Source: a virus
Strand: one strand, 5' to 3'
IMG/VR virus record: IMGVR_UViG_3300042453_003817
Span: 1 to 64,000 of that record
Length of the DNA: 64,000 nt
Positions 1-6,902 of the stretch are shown here, one piece after another. Below the pieces are notes generated by a model. It was not told the origin of the DNA. It ran no database searches and saw only the letters and a list, made by a program, of their open reading frames with translations. Both the position numbers and the translations under genes were made by a program. Every line of letters begins with the position of its first letter. The first letter of the stretch is position 1.

Positions 1-2
1 TA

Positions 3-146
3 ACACTTAGAAAAGATAGTCGGCTTGCCTATATTCAAATTCATGACTATGATTACTTCGGTGATCCTGTAGAATTTAATTTCGATGTTAGAACAATTCC
101 TATGTTGATTGATGGGCTAATTCAACTGAGAGATACAAATGAATAA
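3..146 (+). CDS. C-terminal end of an unrecognised phage protein (5' truncated)
   Basis: An open frame enters from the left edge and ends in TAA at 144-146, leaving 47 residues. The tail is acidic and aromatic (IHDYDYFGDPVEFNF) and ends in TNE. Its stop overlaps the next start (ATGAATAA), the tight coupling seen throughout this early operon. No function can be assigned. Confidence 0.7.
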   Translation, partial: TLRKDSRLAYIQIHDYDYFGDPVEFNFDVRTIPMLIDGLIQLRDTNE

Positions 147-372
147 ACGAATTGAAGAACTAGCACAATGCAATGAACGCATTCTAAATTTCTTTCAAAC
201 AGGTCCCGTTCAACGTGCTGCCATTGAAGAATTTGCCGAGTTGATTGTTCGGGAATGTAATCGTGCTGTGCTTGAAGTGCCTTGTTACTACAAAGATTAC
301 CGTAGTCAAATTGAAGGGGCAGTTATCAATGACTGTGCCCGTTCGGTACTCGAACATTTCGGAGTTGAATAA
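139..372 (+). CDS. Small early protein, FAELIV family copy 1
   Basis: 77 residues, starting MNKRIEELA. It shares the pattern MN(K/E)R-x-REL ... FAELIV-REC ... EHFGV with the genes at 506 and 1134, so the three look like tandem paralogues. The family is widespread in phages but has no function known to me. Its stop overlaps the next start (TAATG). Confidence 0.8.
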   Translation: MNKRIEELAQCNERILNFFQTGPVQRAAIEEFAELIVRECNRAVLEVPCYYKDYRSQIEGAVINDCARSVLEHFGVE

Positions 373-509
373 TGGATGAAACAATTTACCTTCTTATTGG
401 GTATGCGCTAGGTATTATCATCGGCTACATTATCTGGGCACCCGATACGACCTTTAAGCGTAATTTTATTGATGGGTTAACTCTGCGATTTCTTTGGGGA
501 AAGCGTTGA
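372..509 (+). CDS. Small single-pass membrane protein (45 aa)
   Basis: An ATG overlapping the previous stop opens a 45-codon frame. Residues 5-22 form one hydrophobic helix (IYLLIGYALGIIIGYIIW), followed by a basic tail, suggesting an N-out/C-in inner-membrane peptide. It is translationally coupled on both sides. Function unknown. Confidence 0.6.
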   Translation: MDETIYLLIGYALGIIIGYIIWAPDTTFKRNFIDGLTLRFLWGKR

Positions 510-754
510 ACAAACGAATGAGAGAACTTGAAAAACAATGTTGGGACTATCAAACCAATCATTTGAATACTGATAAGTTCGCCGAGTTGATTATTCGGGA
601 ATGTGTTAATGTATTGAGAGAAGAATCCGAAAGACTCTACAAACTGTCAGCAGAAGAAAAAGATGAAGTCTTTGCCAGTAATTACGAAATCTGCGCTGAG
701 AAGTGTGTAGATAACGTGGAAGCACTTAAAGAACATTTTGGAGTTAAATCATGA
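506..754 (+). CDS. Small early protein, FAELIV family copy 2 (TTG start)
   Basis: 82 residues. The paralogues begin MNKRI/MNERI, and the matching point here is the TTG at 506 (MNKRMRELE), which overlaps the previous stop (TTGA) and has a GGGGA Shine-Dalgarno 5 nt upstream. A TTG at 494 is also in frame but adds residues the paralogues lack. It keeps the KFAELIIREC core and the C-terminal EHFGV. The middle is a charged helical insert. Confidence 0.75.
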   Translation: MNKRMRELEKQCWDYQTNHLNTDKFAELIIRECVNVLREESERLYKLSAEEKDEVFASNYEICAEKCVDNVEALKEHFGVKS

Positions 755-1137
755 GTCAAGTAGTAAGAGCAATTGAAGCACACGATACAGGTGAACGAAA
801 ACTTATTAAAGAAAGTTTCTCTACACTGTTCCAAGATGTATTCAACATCAAGTCACATACACAAGACCTAAGAGGAACTGAAGGTATTGCTAAACAATAT
901 CGAATCAGTGTCACAATTGGTTCCCAAGTACATGTAAGTGACCTTGACCTTCTCCAAGAAGGCGGTGATGCACTAGAGGAAGCGATTCATCGAACCAAGC
1001 GCCAAGTCATTGAAGCAATCTATGGTGAGTTTCGACAAGACCTGATGTTGACTGAACGTGCATTGTATGATCGTGATTTTCAGAAAGCACGAGACTATCT
1101 GAGAATTCTAGAACAGAAGATGTTCGGGATTGAATGA
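751..1137 (+). CDS. Conserved phage protein of unknown function (128 aa)
   Basis: 128 residues, starting at an ATG that overlaps the previous stop (ATGA). The composition is mixed alpha/beta with no cysteine pairs, signal or membrane segment. The C-terminal third (EEAIHRTKRQVIEAIYGEFR onward) looks like two long helices. It lies between two FAELIV paralogues in one operon. Not recognised. Confidence 0.75.
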   Translation: MSQVVRAIEAHDTGERKLIKESFSTLFQDVFNIKSHTQDLRGTEGIAKQYRISVTIGSQVHVSDLDLLQEGGDALEEAIHRTKRQVIEAIYGEFRQDLMLTERALYDRDFQKARDYLRILEQKMFGIE

Positions 1138-1370
1138 TGAACGAACGAATTCGTGAACTTGCCGAACAAGCAGACCTCTTTGCTGATTCCAAACTTCAAA
1201 TGAAGGGTGAATATCATCCTGATTGGCATGACATTCGTGATGAAAAGTTTGCCGAGTTGATTGTTTTAGAGTGTGCTAAACTTATCGAAGATAACATTGA
1301 TCCACATAATGCTTGGATCACACCAGGATATGTTAAACAACATTTTGGAGTAAATAATGAAACTAAGTGA
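1134..1370 (+). CDS. Small early protein, FAELIV family copy 3
   Basis: 78 residues from ATG 1134; the homologous start may be the second ATG at 1137 (MNERIRELAEQ). It has the family core KFAELIVLECAKL and the ending KQHFGV, with a longer acidic linker than its paralogues. It overlaps the upstream stop (ATGATGA) and the downstream start by 14 nt. Confidence 0.75.
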   Translation: MMNERIRELAEQADLFADSKLQMKGEYHPDWHDIRDEKFAELIVLECAKLIEDNIDPHNAWITPGYVKQHFGVNNETK

Positions 1371-1680
1371 ACTGCATCGATTGGTGAATGTATACCAAGA
1401 ACGAATGATGCGTGAGGATCCAGAAGTTGTAGTTCAGATTAAACTCCCATACTCCACAATGGGTGGGCAACCAACGGTGCCCGTGAAAAGTTTACAAATG
1501 GGTTTTGACTGGGATCATGGTAAGTTCATTATCACACCAGAAGAAAACCTAACACCTGCTGACCGTGATTTTGCTGAACAGATGCGAAAGATGCAGGATG
1601 ATTTGGGTTGGGTGAAGAACGAGAACTATAAACTCAAAGCAGAAATTAAAAAACTGAAGAAACAACTAGGAGCACCATGA
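1357..1680 (+). CDS. Phage protein with C-terminal coiled coil, unknown function
   Basis: 107 residues. The N-terminal half includes a beta-rich stretch (DPEVVVQIKLPYS). Residues 70-104 form a charged helix rich in Lys and Glu (NYKLKAEIKKLKKQL) that should make a coiled coil. A GGAG Shine-Dalgarno precedes it inside the upstream gene. Not recognised. Confidence 0.75.
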   Translation: MKLSELHRLVNVYQERMMREDPEVVVQIKLPYSTMGGQPTVPVKSLQMGFDWDHGKFIITPEENLTPADRDFAEQMRKMQDDLGWVKNENYKLKAEIKKLKKQLGAP

Positions 1681-2030
1681 TGAGTGAAGAAAGACCTTGT
1701 AGAGATAAAGAATGGTGGGAACATTATCCACTGCATAAATGGTGGTGTAATGATATATGCCCATTGGTGCCCCGGTGGCATTACCGAGAAGGTGATGAGT
1801 GGAACGCAAACAATTGGAGTGTGCATTGGCTAATCTTTACTGTTTGGTCAATGGAACACTTTTCGCTTGGTGTGGATGCTGGGCTAGACCCAAATGAACT
1901 TTATGTTGGTGCTATCTTGCCTTATCTAAGAATTACAGTTGGCGTAAGGCATTGTTATTCCAACTGGCAAATTAAACTTACTGAATTTCTGCGAAGAAAG
2001 CCTGCAATTAAAGAACCAAATTATGACTGA
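1677..2030 (+). CDS. Tryptophan-rich conserved phage protein
   Basis: 117 residues with a striking Trp content (WWEHYPLHKWW near residue 13, several more in the middle) and few hydrophobic runs long enough to span a membrane. AGGAG precedes the ATG with good spacing, and the start overlaps the previous stop. It closes the first early operon; a new promoter follows directly. Function unknown. Confidence 0.75.
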   Translation: MMSEERPCRDKEWWEHYPLHKWWCNDICPLVPRWHYREGDEWNANNWSVHWLIFTVWSMEHFSLGVDAGLDPNELYVGAILPYLRITVGVRHCYSNWQIKLTEFLRRKPAIKEPNYD

Positions 2031-2090
2031 TGTTGTATAAAAACAACAATCAAAAAAATCTGTTGACAATTTTTCCAGTTGATGTACAAT
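2031..2090 (+). promoter_or_regulatory. Early promoter with upstream dyad
   Basis: TTGACA at 2063-2068 and TACAAT at 2085-2090, 16-bp spacer. Directly after the upstream stop codon lies the dyad TGTTGT-N6-ACAACA (2031-2048), centred about 57 bp before the predicted transcription start. Confidence 0.75.
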
Positions 2091-2115
2091 CTACGAATAC
2101 TTGATAAGGATTTTT

Positions 2116-2304
2116 ATGAACTCGCGTGACTTGTCTAATCTGAATTTTCTGATGACTGCAACACCCGAATCTCTTCTCGATTGGTACAACCAAGCATCGG
2201 AAGATGATATTCTCTATGCAACTGAACTTCTCAATGCATATGAAAATGAATTGAATGAAGATTCATTTGGTATTCTTGCACCTTCAACTAATACACTTCA
2301 GTAA
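2116..2304 (+). CDS. Small acidic early protein (62 aa)
   Basis: The ATG at 2116 has AAGGA 5 nt upstream; an in-frame TTG at 2101 lies too close to the transcription start to be likely. The product is acidic and helical (LLDWYNQASEDDILYATELL). It is the first gene from the 2063 promoter. Not recognised. Confidence 0.7.
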   Translation: MNSRDLSNLNFLMTATPESLLDWYNQASEDDILYATELLNAYENELNEDSFGILAPSTNTLQ

Positions 2305-2313
2305 GGAATAATC

Positions 2314-2754
2314 ATGGGTTTGGACATGTATCTCAAAGGTAGTCGTTACATTTCTTCTTGGAAAGAAGGTGAAAAAGAACTTGGAGAAAAAATTGCTCAA
2401 ATCGTTGGGCAAGAAGGAATGGCTGTAAATACTGTCGAAATGGAAGTTGGATATTGGCGTAAAGCAAATGCGGTTCATCAATGGTTTGTGAAGAATGTCC
2501 AGAATGATGTAGACGATTGTAAATCGTATTGGGTATCACGAGAAAAGTTGCTCAAACTCCAAGATGTATGCAATCAAGTTCTAGCTGATGTTACACTCGC
2601 ACCAAGTCTTCTTCCTACACAAGGAGGATTCTTTTTTGGTAATTTAGAGTATGATGAGTGGTACATGGAAAATCTAGAAATTACTCTACAAAATATACAA
2701 AAAGCATTAAGTCTTCCCGAAGAGTGGGATATTGAATATCAAAGTTCGTGGTGA
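2314..2754 (+). CDS. Conserved phage protein, MGLDMYL family
   Basis: 146 residues starting MGLDMYLKGSRYI, with a central YWRKANAVHQWFV block. This combination recurs in many unrelated phages and is sometimes annotated loosely as an enzyme; I know of no proven activity. There is no signal peptide or membrane segment. AAGGA precedes the ATG by 7 nt. Confidence 0.8.
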   Translation: MGLDMYLKGSRYISSWKEGEKELGEKIAQIVGQEGMAVNTVEMEVGYWRKANAVHQWFVKNVQNDVDDCKSYWVSREKLLKLQDVCNQVLADVTLAPSLLPTQGGFFFGNLEYDEWYMENLEITLQNIQKALSLPEEWDIEYQSSW

Positions 2755-2759
2755 AAAAA

Positions 2760-2954
2760 ATGAGTAGACAAATTGATATTAGTGGTGAAATTGCAGATGG
2801 TATCACCGTTCTTAATCTGAAAGAACATCGAGATTATCTGGCAAAAGAACTTGAAGGATATGAGAATGGTCAATGGTTGCATCCTGATGATGTTGTAATG
2901 AGTAAACAAACGGTTGCAGCCATTGATGCCGTACTTGAATATTTTGGGCACTGA
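2760..2954 (+). CDS. Small early protein (64 aa)
   Basis: The ATG at 2760 (MSRQIDIS) is preferred over the in-frame GTG at 2748, which lies inside the upstream coding end. The protein ends AVLEYFGH, reminiscent of the EHFGV ending of the FAELIV family, so a distant relation is possible. Not recognised otherwise. Confidence 0.65.
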   Translation: MSRQIDISGEIADGITVLNLKEHRDYLAKELEGYENGQWLHPDDVVMSKQTVAAIDAVLEYFGH

Positions 2955-2955
2955 A

Positions 2956-3345
2956 ATGAGTAATGAAGAAGTTGATAAATCTATGGAAGAATTGTCGGAG
3001 TTAGGGCAACAATTTCAAAAAGTTATTGATGCGATGGAGAAAGAGCAAGAAGAATATTGGAACTCTTTATCCAAAGAACAACAACTAATGGCTTTTTGTG
3101 CAATATCTCGACGTATCTATGATGGTGAGATTAAACAAAAAGGATCTTATCGTTATGTGCTGTATGATGTTTTTGGTTTCGGACCAGAATCATACATGCC
3201 CGCGCAAGTAGCAGGTTATCTCTCTATTCATAATGCAATTTTTGATTCTGAGCATGAAGCAGATTTGCTTAAAGCATTTGCAAAATTTCATGGGCTCGGT
3301 GAAGATGCTGTTGATAAATTTTATGAGATAGGTTCTAAAAAATGA
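2956..3345 (+). CDS. Conserved phage protein of unknown function (129 aa)
   Basis: The ATG at 2956 follows the upstream stop by one base. The N-terminal 40 residues are a charged helix, then comes a conserved-looking core (LMAFCAISRRIYDGEI ... YRYVLYDVFGFGPESYMPAQ). I have seen this type of sequence in T4-like phages without a function. It overlaps the next gene by 4 nt. Confidence 0.75.
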   Translation: MSNEEVDKSMEELSELGQQFQKVIDAMEKEQEEYWNSLSKEQQLMAFCAISRRIYDGEIKQKGSYRYVLYDVFGFGPESYMPAQVAGYLSIHNAIFDSEHEADLLKAFAKFHGLGEDAVDKFYEIGSKK

Positions 3346-3812
3346 CTTCTAAAGAATTGATTGAAAAATATCCTTTGATTTTTCAAGTACGCAAAGGGCG
3401 CGAACTTGAACCTTTTTCTATGTTTGGTATTGAATGTGGTAGTGGTTGGTTCCCTCTTCTGGACACACTCTGCTATCAGATTCAATCGTATATTGATTAC
3501 CGTGTAGAATTTAATAAACGAATTGAAGAAAACAAAAAGAAGTATCCTGACTACGACCAAACACCTTTTGCATTGATTCCTCAAGTTGTTGTGACACAAG
3601 TAAAAGAAAAGTTTGGCACTCTACGATTTTATTACGATGGTGGTGATGAAACAATCGATGGCATGGTTCGCATGGCTGAAGCGATGAGTTCTATTACTTG
3701 TAACGTTTGTGGTAATCTAGGAAAAATGCGAGGAAGACATTGGTTTTATACTGCTTGCGAAGAACATACGAGAGCGGAAGACAAAGTGTTGCAAGAAAAC
3801 AACGATGAATAA
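3342..3812 (+). CDS. Phage protein with C-terminal zinc-ribbon-like motif
   Basis: 156 residues. An N-terminal ECGSGWFPLLDTLC block and a central VKEKFGTLRFYYDGG block are typical of a widespread phage family. The C-terminus carries CNVCG and, 20-odd residues later, CEEH, a plausible Cys2-Cys-His zinc site. Substrate and role unknown. The last codons contain half of the next promoter's dyad. Confidence 0.75.
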   Translation: MTSKELIEKYPLIFQVRKGRELEPFSMFGIECGSGWFPLLDTLCYQIQSYIDYRVEFNKRIEENKKKYPDYDQTPFALIPQVVVTQVKEKFGTLRFYYDGGDETIDGMVRMAEAMSSITCNVCGNLGKMRGRHWFYTACEEHTRAEDKVLQENNDE

Positions 3813-3846
3813 AAGTTCTTGACAATCACTCCAGCATCAGTATAAT
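3788..3846 (+). promoter_or_regulatory. Early promoter with upstream dyad (inside upstream gene end)
   Basis: TTGACA 3819-3824 and TATAAT 3841-3846, 16-bp spacer. The dyad GTTG-N8-CAAC (3788-3803) sits within the last codons of the preceding gene, centred about 57 bp before the predicted start, the same phase as in the other copies. Confidence 0.7.
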
Positions 3847-3856
3847 TACCAATGTG

Positions 3857-3976
3857 ATGAATAACTTTCATGAGTTTGTAATGACTGAAGAAAATCTTTT
3901 CAACGTTGCTTTTGTTTTGGTTCTGATTGCTGCTGCTGTTGTAGGTTGTCTTGATCTTTTCGTTTGGAGACCCTAA
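3857..3976 (+). CDS. Small single-pass membrane protein (39 aa)
   Basis: First frame downstream of the 3819 promoter. Residues 17-36 are strongly hydrophobic (AFVLVLIAAAVVGCLDLFVW). The ATG lies only about 4 nt after the predicted transcription start, so there is almost no leader. The stop TAA overlaps the next ATG. Confidence 0.6.
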   Translation: MNNFHEFVMTEENLFNVAFVLVLIAAAVVGCLDLFVWRP

Positions 3977-4128
3977 TGAGCATTGAACAAGTTAATTTGG
4001 TTCTTTCTGAACTGGCTGATAGTCTTCGGCAAGAAATTGTGGATCTCATGCATGAAGATATGATTCGTGAGATTGAAGAATATTGGTTGAGTTATGTCTT
4101 CGATTATGAATCTGAATGGGATTTTTGA
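3976..4128 (+). CDS. Small acidic protein (50 aa)
   Basis: The ATG overlaps the previous stop (TAATG) and the stop TGA is two bases before the next gene, so it sits in a tight operon. The product is acidic and helical (LSELADSLRQEIVDLMHED). Not recognised. Confidence 0.6.
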   Translation: MSIEQVNLVLSELADSLRQEIVDLMHEDMIREIEEYWLSYVFDYESEWDF

Positions 4129-4129
4129 A

Positions 4130-4291
4130 ATGACCCCATTGGTTGAACTTCGGTGGGTTTGGCGAAACGAACCAAAAGAAAAAGTATTGCAATACAGATA
4201 TAGAATTGCTGAATCTGAAAATTATGTAACACATTGGAAAGATGTTCCGGTAGTTACTGAGCAAGCGGAGAATGAAATTGGAAATGCGTGA
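4130..4291 (+). CDS. Small conserved phage protein (53 aa)
   Basis: ATG 4130 gives MTPLVELRWVWRNEP followed by VLQYRYRI and THWKDVPVV, a short beta-rich pattern common in small phage proteins. An upstream in-frame ATG at 4094 lies inside the preceding gene and is less likely. Function unknown. Confidence 0.65.
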   Translation: MTPLVELRWVWRNEPKEKVLQYRYRIAESENYVTHWKDVPVVTEQAENEIGNA

Positions 4292-4460
4292 AATTTTTGA
4301 GCAAGTTACTTTGGTGAATTTTGTTCCTGGTGAAATAGATACGACCCGATTGGCTAATGGGCAGTATCGCAATCCTGTCATCGAGGATCACTGGCAGACA
4401 TTCCAAGAAGGTTGGGAAGAAGGCATTAAGTGGTTTAAGCAGTCTGCGACGGAATACTGA
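4272..4460 (+). CDS. Small phage protein (62 aa)
   Basis: Starts inside the previous gene; ATG 4284 is an alternative start. It ends with an aromatic, acidic helix (HWQTFQEGWEEGIKWFKQ). The stop is immediately followed by the next promoter dyad. Not recognised. Confidence 0.65.
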   Translation: MKLEMREIFEQVTLVNFVPGEIDTTRLANGQYRNPVIEDHWQTFQEGWEEGIKWFKQSATEY

Positions 4461-4520
4461 TTGTTGCTAAAAAACAACAAACTCCTGACTGCTTGACATT
4501 TGGCTTGGCTTCTGTATAAT
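4461..4520 (+). promoter_or_regulatory. Early promoter with upstream dyad
   Basis: TTGACA 4493-4498 and TATAAT 4515-4520, 16-bp spacer. The dyad TTGTTG-N8-CAACAA spans 4461-4480, centred about 56 bp before the predicted start. The ATG of the next gene lies at 4528, so the transcript should be essentially leaderless. Confidence 0.8.
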
Positions 4521-4527
4521 CGATTAC

Positions 4528-4710
4528 ATGATGAATGAAACGAAAAACTTCCCAGCCCTCTTCGATGAGATTTCTGCAATTTGCAATGCTTGGTTTTACA
4601 AACCAGTTGATGCATTGAAATATATTGAAACTCATATTGAAGAGTATGAAGGCACTCGGTGTCTTCGCGATTATTTCGAATTTGTTAAACTTTCAAAATC
4701 TGGAGTTTGA
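4528..4710 (+). CDS. Small early protein, probably leaderless mRNA (60 aa)
   Basis: The ATG is only 7 nt after the -10 box, at the expected transcription start. The product is helical and acidic (ALFDEISAICNAWFYKPVDALKYIE) with no known domain. It is followed by a gene with a normal GGAG site. Confidence 0.65.
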   Translation: MMNETKNFPALFDEISAICNAWFYKPVDALKYIETHIEEYEGTRCLRDYFEFVKLSKSGV

Positions 4711-4711
4711 T

Positions 4712-4921
4712 ATGAACGTTGAAAATCAAATGAATGTTCGTCGTGAAGTTCAAAGTGTTGTCGATTTGTTCAACAAAGTTCATGACAAAAAATACAACGG
4801 ATATGCCTACGGTGCAGGATATCTTGGCTCAATGTTGAGTGAAGTTATCTCGAATCTTCCTAAGCGTAAGCGTGAAGTCTATGTCAAGCAATTGATGCGT
4901 ACAATTCAGGAAAATGTATGA
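4712..4921 (+). CDS. Small early protein (69 aa)
   Basis: ATG 4712 has GGAG 7 nt upstream and follows the previous stop by one base; the longer in-frame extension from 4625 lies inside the upstream gene. Mostly helical, with a basic C-terminal patch (LPKRKREVYVKQLMR). Not recognised. Confidence 0.7.
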   Translation: MNVENQMNVRREVQSVVDLFNKVHDKKYNGYAYGAGYLGSMLSEVISNLPKRKREVYVKQLMRTIQENV

Positions 4922-5067
4922 TGGCTTTTCTTAGCGCACTTTTTTCTGTGATCTTGTGGAAGATGGCACAAAAGGACTTTGAGAATGAAAGGAATGGCTC
5001 CGGATGGGCTGCTTTGTTTCTAAGCGCAGCCAACGGAGCCCATGCTGCTCATTTACTTCTAAATTAG
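4918..5067 (+). CDS. Small hydrophobic protein (49 aa)
   Basis: The ATG overlaps the previous stop (ATGA). Two hydrophobic stretches (MMAFLSALFSVILW and WAALFLSAANGAHAAHLLL) flank a charged turn, a possible two-helix membrane hairpin. It ends the rightward run; the next genes are leftward and end-overlap it by 4 nt. Confidence 0.55.
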   Translation: MMAFLSALFSVILWKMAQKDFENERNGSGWAALFLSAANGAHAAHLLLN

Positions 5068-5168
5068 AGTGTAATTCCTCTTTGCTTCATTCTTGCTTCG
5101 TAAGCTTTAGTTCTACCTTCAACGATACCATCGAATACTATTTTGATAATGTTTAGAAATTTTTTCAT
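5064..5168 (-). CDS. Small basic protein on the leftward strand (34 aa)
   Basis: Leftward frame starting MKKFLNIIKIVFDG, preceded by AAAGGA at proper spacing and coupled to the upstream leftward gene by an ATGA overlap. The C-terminus is basic (YEARMKQRG). With its partner it forms a tiny operon against the main direction. Function unknown. Confidence 0.5.
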   Translation of the reverse strand: MKKFLNIIKIVFDGIVEGRTKAYEARMKQRGITL

Positions 5169-5320
5169 AGGGAAAATCCTTTTCTGTTATGGTCAAGTTG
5201 ACGAAGGATCCTCTCTACGTCCACGATGTCCTGAGCATATTTAAAATGACATTCATTAAATGTTTTTTCATCATACTGTCTGATTTTTAGAGAGATGTAA
5301 TCTAAAATTTTCTTAATCAT
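5165..5320 (-). CDS. Small protein on the leftward strand (51 aa)
   Basis: Starts MIKKILDYISLK with AAAGG 7 nt upstream. It is a charged, helical product ending in HNRKGFSL; the Shine-Dalgarno of the downstream leftward gene is encoded in its last codons. A TATAAATA box lies about 50 bp upstream on the same strand. Not recognised. Confidence 0.55.
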   Translation of the reverse strand: MIKKILDYISLKIRQYDEKTFNECHFKYAQDIVDVERILRQLDHNRKGFSL

Positions 5321-5370
5321 TTTTGACCTTTTGGGTTTGTGTTAGAATGTTTGAGGTTGTGCCTCACTTA

Positions 5371-5378
5371 TATTTATA
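5371..5378 (-). promoter_or_regulatory. Late-promoter-like TATAAATA box (leftward)
   Basis: An exact TATAAATA, the T4 late promoter -10 consensus, on the minus strand about 50 bp upstream of the leftward gene at 5320. A sigma70 reading is also possible. Direction and spacing fit a small leftward transcript. Confidence 0.45.
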
Positions 5379-5404
5379 TTGCAATGCAACATGGAATAAA
5401 TAAT

Positions 5405-5545
5405 ATGCATATTCAAGATGATGCATTAAAAGCCTTGTGGCAGGCTTTAAAGTTGTTGGAAAAAGCTCAAGCTAGCCACTATCTTCTAACTAAAATGCGA
5501 GATTTGATTAAACTTGCTGAGGAAGAATTGGATGCGGATGATTGA
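5405..5545 (+). CDS. Small helical early protein (46 aa)
   Basis: ATG 5405 (MHIQDDALKALWQALKLLEKA) is chosen because the longer in-frame extension runs through the divergent promoter region. It is an amphipathic helical protein with an acidic C-terminus. Not recognised. Confidence 0.6.
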   Translation: MHIQDDALKALWQALKLLEKAQASHYLLTKMRDLIKLAEEELDADD

Positions 5546-5663
5546 AAAAATTAAACGAAAAATAACGAATTTGTACTATGATTACAATTTGAATTTTACA
5601 CTCATCGAATGGATTTTCATTTTAGGAATTTTAACATGTCTTCTAAGCGTCGTAATTCGGTAG
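5538..5663 (+). CDS. Small membrane protein overlapping two genes (41 aa)
   Basis: Starts inside the end of the previous gene and runs 28 nt into the next in another frame. A basic N-terminus (KIKRKI) is followed by a hydrophobic helix near residues 20-40 (FTLIEWIFILGILTCLLSVV). The next gene's AGGA site is encoded within it. It could be a chance frame, but the membrane pattern and tight coupling favour a gene. Confidence 0.45.
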   Translation: MIEKIKRKITNLYYDYNLNFTLIEWIFILGILTCLLSVVIR

Positions 5664-5773
5664 CGAAGGATCTTCGTACACCTAAATATCGTATGCGTGT
5701 TGTTTCGCCTGCGAAAATTTATGATCGTAAAAAAGAGGAACGAAAGATGATTCGTGAACAAAGATATGAGTGA
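5636..5773 (+). CDS. Small basic phage protein, KRRNSVAKDL type (45 aa)
   Basis: Begins MSSKRRNSVAKDLRTPKYRMRVV, a pattern shared by very common short basic proteins in many tailed phages. AGGA lies 7 nt before the ATG. The charge suggests nucleic-acid contact, but no function is established. Confidence 0.7.
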   Translation: MSSKRRNSVAKDLRTPKYRMRVVSPAKIYDRKKEERKMIREQRYE

Positions 5774-6113
5774 TAGGGAATATCTGGAAAAATGTGATGG
5801 ATTAGCTTTTATTCCGGGTGATGAAGGTGAGACTGAGATTAGATTCATGACATTTCATGAACCCATGAAAGGAAAAATTCAAGTATCGAGTTCTGGTGGT
5901 GTACACTATCATGTTTGTTTTTTGAAGTATGATGAATCCGATAATTTAGTTTTCGATGATTCGTTTGATGCAATTTTTATGGACCCACTAGAGTACATTA
6001 GGGGTTTGATTGGTACAAATATTTACGGAACCATGATCAAAAAACGAGAAAATTCTGATGTTTGGTTTCAAAAATACTTGACAGAGATAAAAGAAAAAGT
6101 TAAACTAACTTAA
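5766..6113 (+). CDS. Unrecognised early protein (115 aa)
   Basis: ATG 5766 overlaps the upstream stop (ATGAGTGA); a GTG at 5754 is an alternative start. The product has alternating beta strands (ETEIRFMTFHEP, KIQVSSSGGVHYHVCFLKY) and a helical C-terminus. No motif recognised. Confidence 0.65.
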   Translation: MSDREYLEKCDGLAFIPGDEGETEIRFMTFHEPMKGKIQVSSSGGVHYHVCFLKYDESDNLVFDDSFDAIFMDPLEYIRGLIGTNIYGTMIKKRENSDVWFQKYLTEIKEKVKLT

Positions 6114-6131
6114 ATTCAATATGGAGTTGTG

Positions 6132-6434
6132 ATGAAAATGATTGATAATGTTGATACAAACACTTTTGCTGATCAAAAAGCTAGAGATTGGCTGATTGGT
6201 GTTCTTCGTGAGCAGACTGTCACTGTTACTTTTACAAAACAAGATGGCACTGAACGTGTAATGAATTGTACCTTGTATGAGGGTGATATTCCTGTCGATC
6301 AAGCACCTAAAAATTCTGGTCGCACTAAACCTACAGAGTCTCTTGCAGTATTCGATATTGAAGCAAAAGGATGGCGTTCTTTCCGTTGGGACTCGATTAA
6401 AGAAGTTAAATTTACACTGGGTCAAGCAAAATGA
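6132..6434 (+). CDS. DUF2693-like conserved T4-type protein
   Basis: 100 residues. The pattern VTVTFTKQDGTERVMNCTL ... LAVFDIEAKGWRSFRWDSIKEV is typical of a small family in T4-like phages (often DUF2693), whose second half resembles a WYL or SH3-like beta barrel. ATG 6132 has GGAG 5 nt upstream. Role unknown; it may bind nucleic acid. Confidence 0.7.
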   Translation: MKMIDNVDTNTFADQKARDWLIGVLREQTVTVTFTKQDGTERVMNCTLYEGDIPVDQAPKNSGRTKPTESLAVFDIEAKGWRSFRWDSIKEVKFTLGQAK

Positions 6435-6730
6435 AAAAGTATATTGTTGAAACTATTTCCACTTTTCGTAATGTTCATATAATTGAAGCTGAAAATGAGG
6501 ATCATCTTTTGCAAATTGCAGAAGAGTGTGATCCAAATTGGGACGATTGGTTAGGTTCAATTAAACACGATGTAACCGAATACTCTGAAGAAGCAATCTC
6601 AAAATATAAGACTCGAAAATATTTTTGGAATGGTTCTGTTTTTGTTGATGAAGAAGGATATGTGTGTTATCGAGATGAAGACGGAACAGTTCGAAAATCT
6701 AGTTCACATAAAATTGATTTAAACCCTTGA
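6431..6730 (+). CDS. Unrecognised early protein (99 aa)
   Basis: Starts MKKYIVETISTFRNVHIIEA, an N-terminal beta-rich part followed by acidic and aromatic segments (FWNGSVFVDEEGYVCYRDEDG). The start overlaps the previous stop. The last codons contain the -35 box of the next promoter. Not recognised. Confidence 0.7.
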   Translation: MKKYIVETISTFRNVHIIEAENEDHLLQIAEECDPNWDDWLGSIKHDVTEYSEEAISKYKTRKYFWNGSVFVDEEGYVCYRDEDGTVRKSSSHKIDLNP

Positions 6731-6755
6731 CAAAGAGAAAAAAAGCATATATAGT
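6727..6755 (+). promoter_or_regulatory. Promoter for the pre-tRNA transcription unit
   Basis: TTGACA 6727-6732 (overlapping the stop of the upstream gene) and TATAGT 6750-6755, 17-bp spacer. Unlike the other early promoters it has no GTTGT/ACAAC dyad upstream. Confidence 0.7.
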
Positions 6756-6761
6756 ATTACT

Positions 6762-6875
6762 ATGATTAAAACCAAACATTATTTTAGACCCATAACACGA
6801 TCAATATCGTGGCAGCCATCCTTTTATCTGGAGATTGGTAATGCCTGCGATAGTGGACAAGGGGTTTGTGTATAG
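6762..6875 (+). CDS. Possible leaderless leader peptide (37 aa)
   Basis: ATG 6762 lies 6 nt after the -10 box and opens MIKTKHYFRPITRS ... GQGVCV. The stop TAG is just past the 5' arm of the 11-bp hairpin (6861-6871), so a ribosome finishing this frame would disrupt that arm and favour the terminator. No similarity recognised; it may be non-coding. Confidence 0.35.
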   Translation: MIKTKHYFRPITRSISWQPSFYLEIGNACDSGQGVCV

Positions 6876-6902
6876 ATGTAGAATAGTAGAAATTCACACA
6901 AA

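Noticed and set aside
2031-2048. GTTGT/ACAAC dyads as rho-independent terminators
   Set aside because: The stems are short and A/T-rich with no following U tract, and each is followed by a promoter at set spacing, so a regulatory site fits better.
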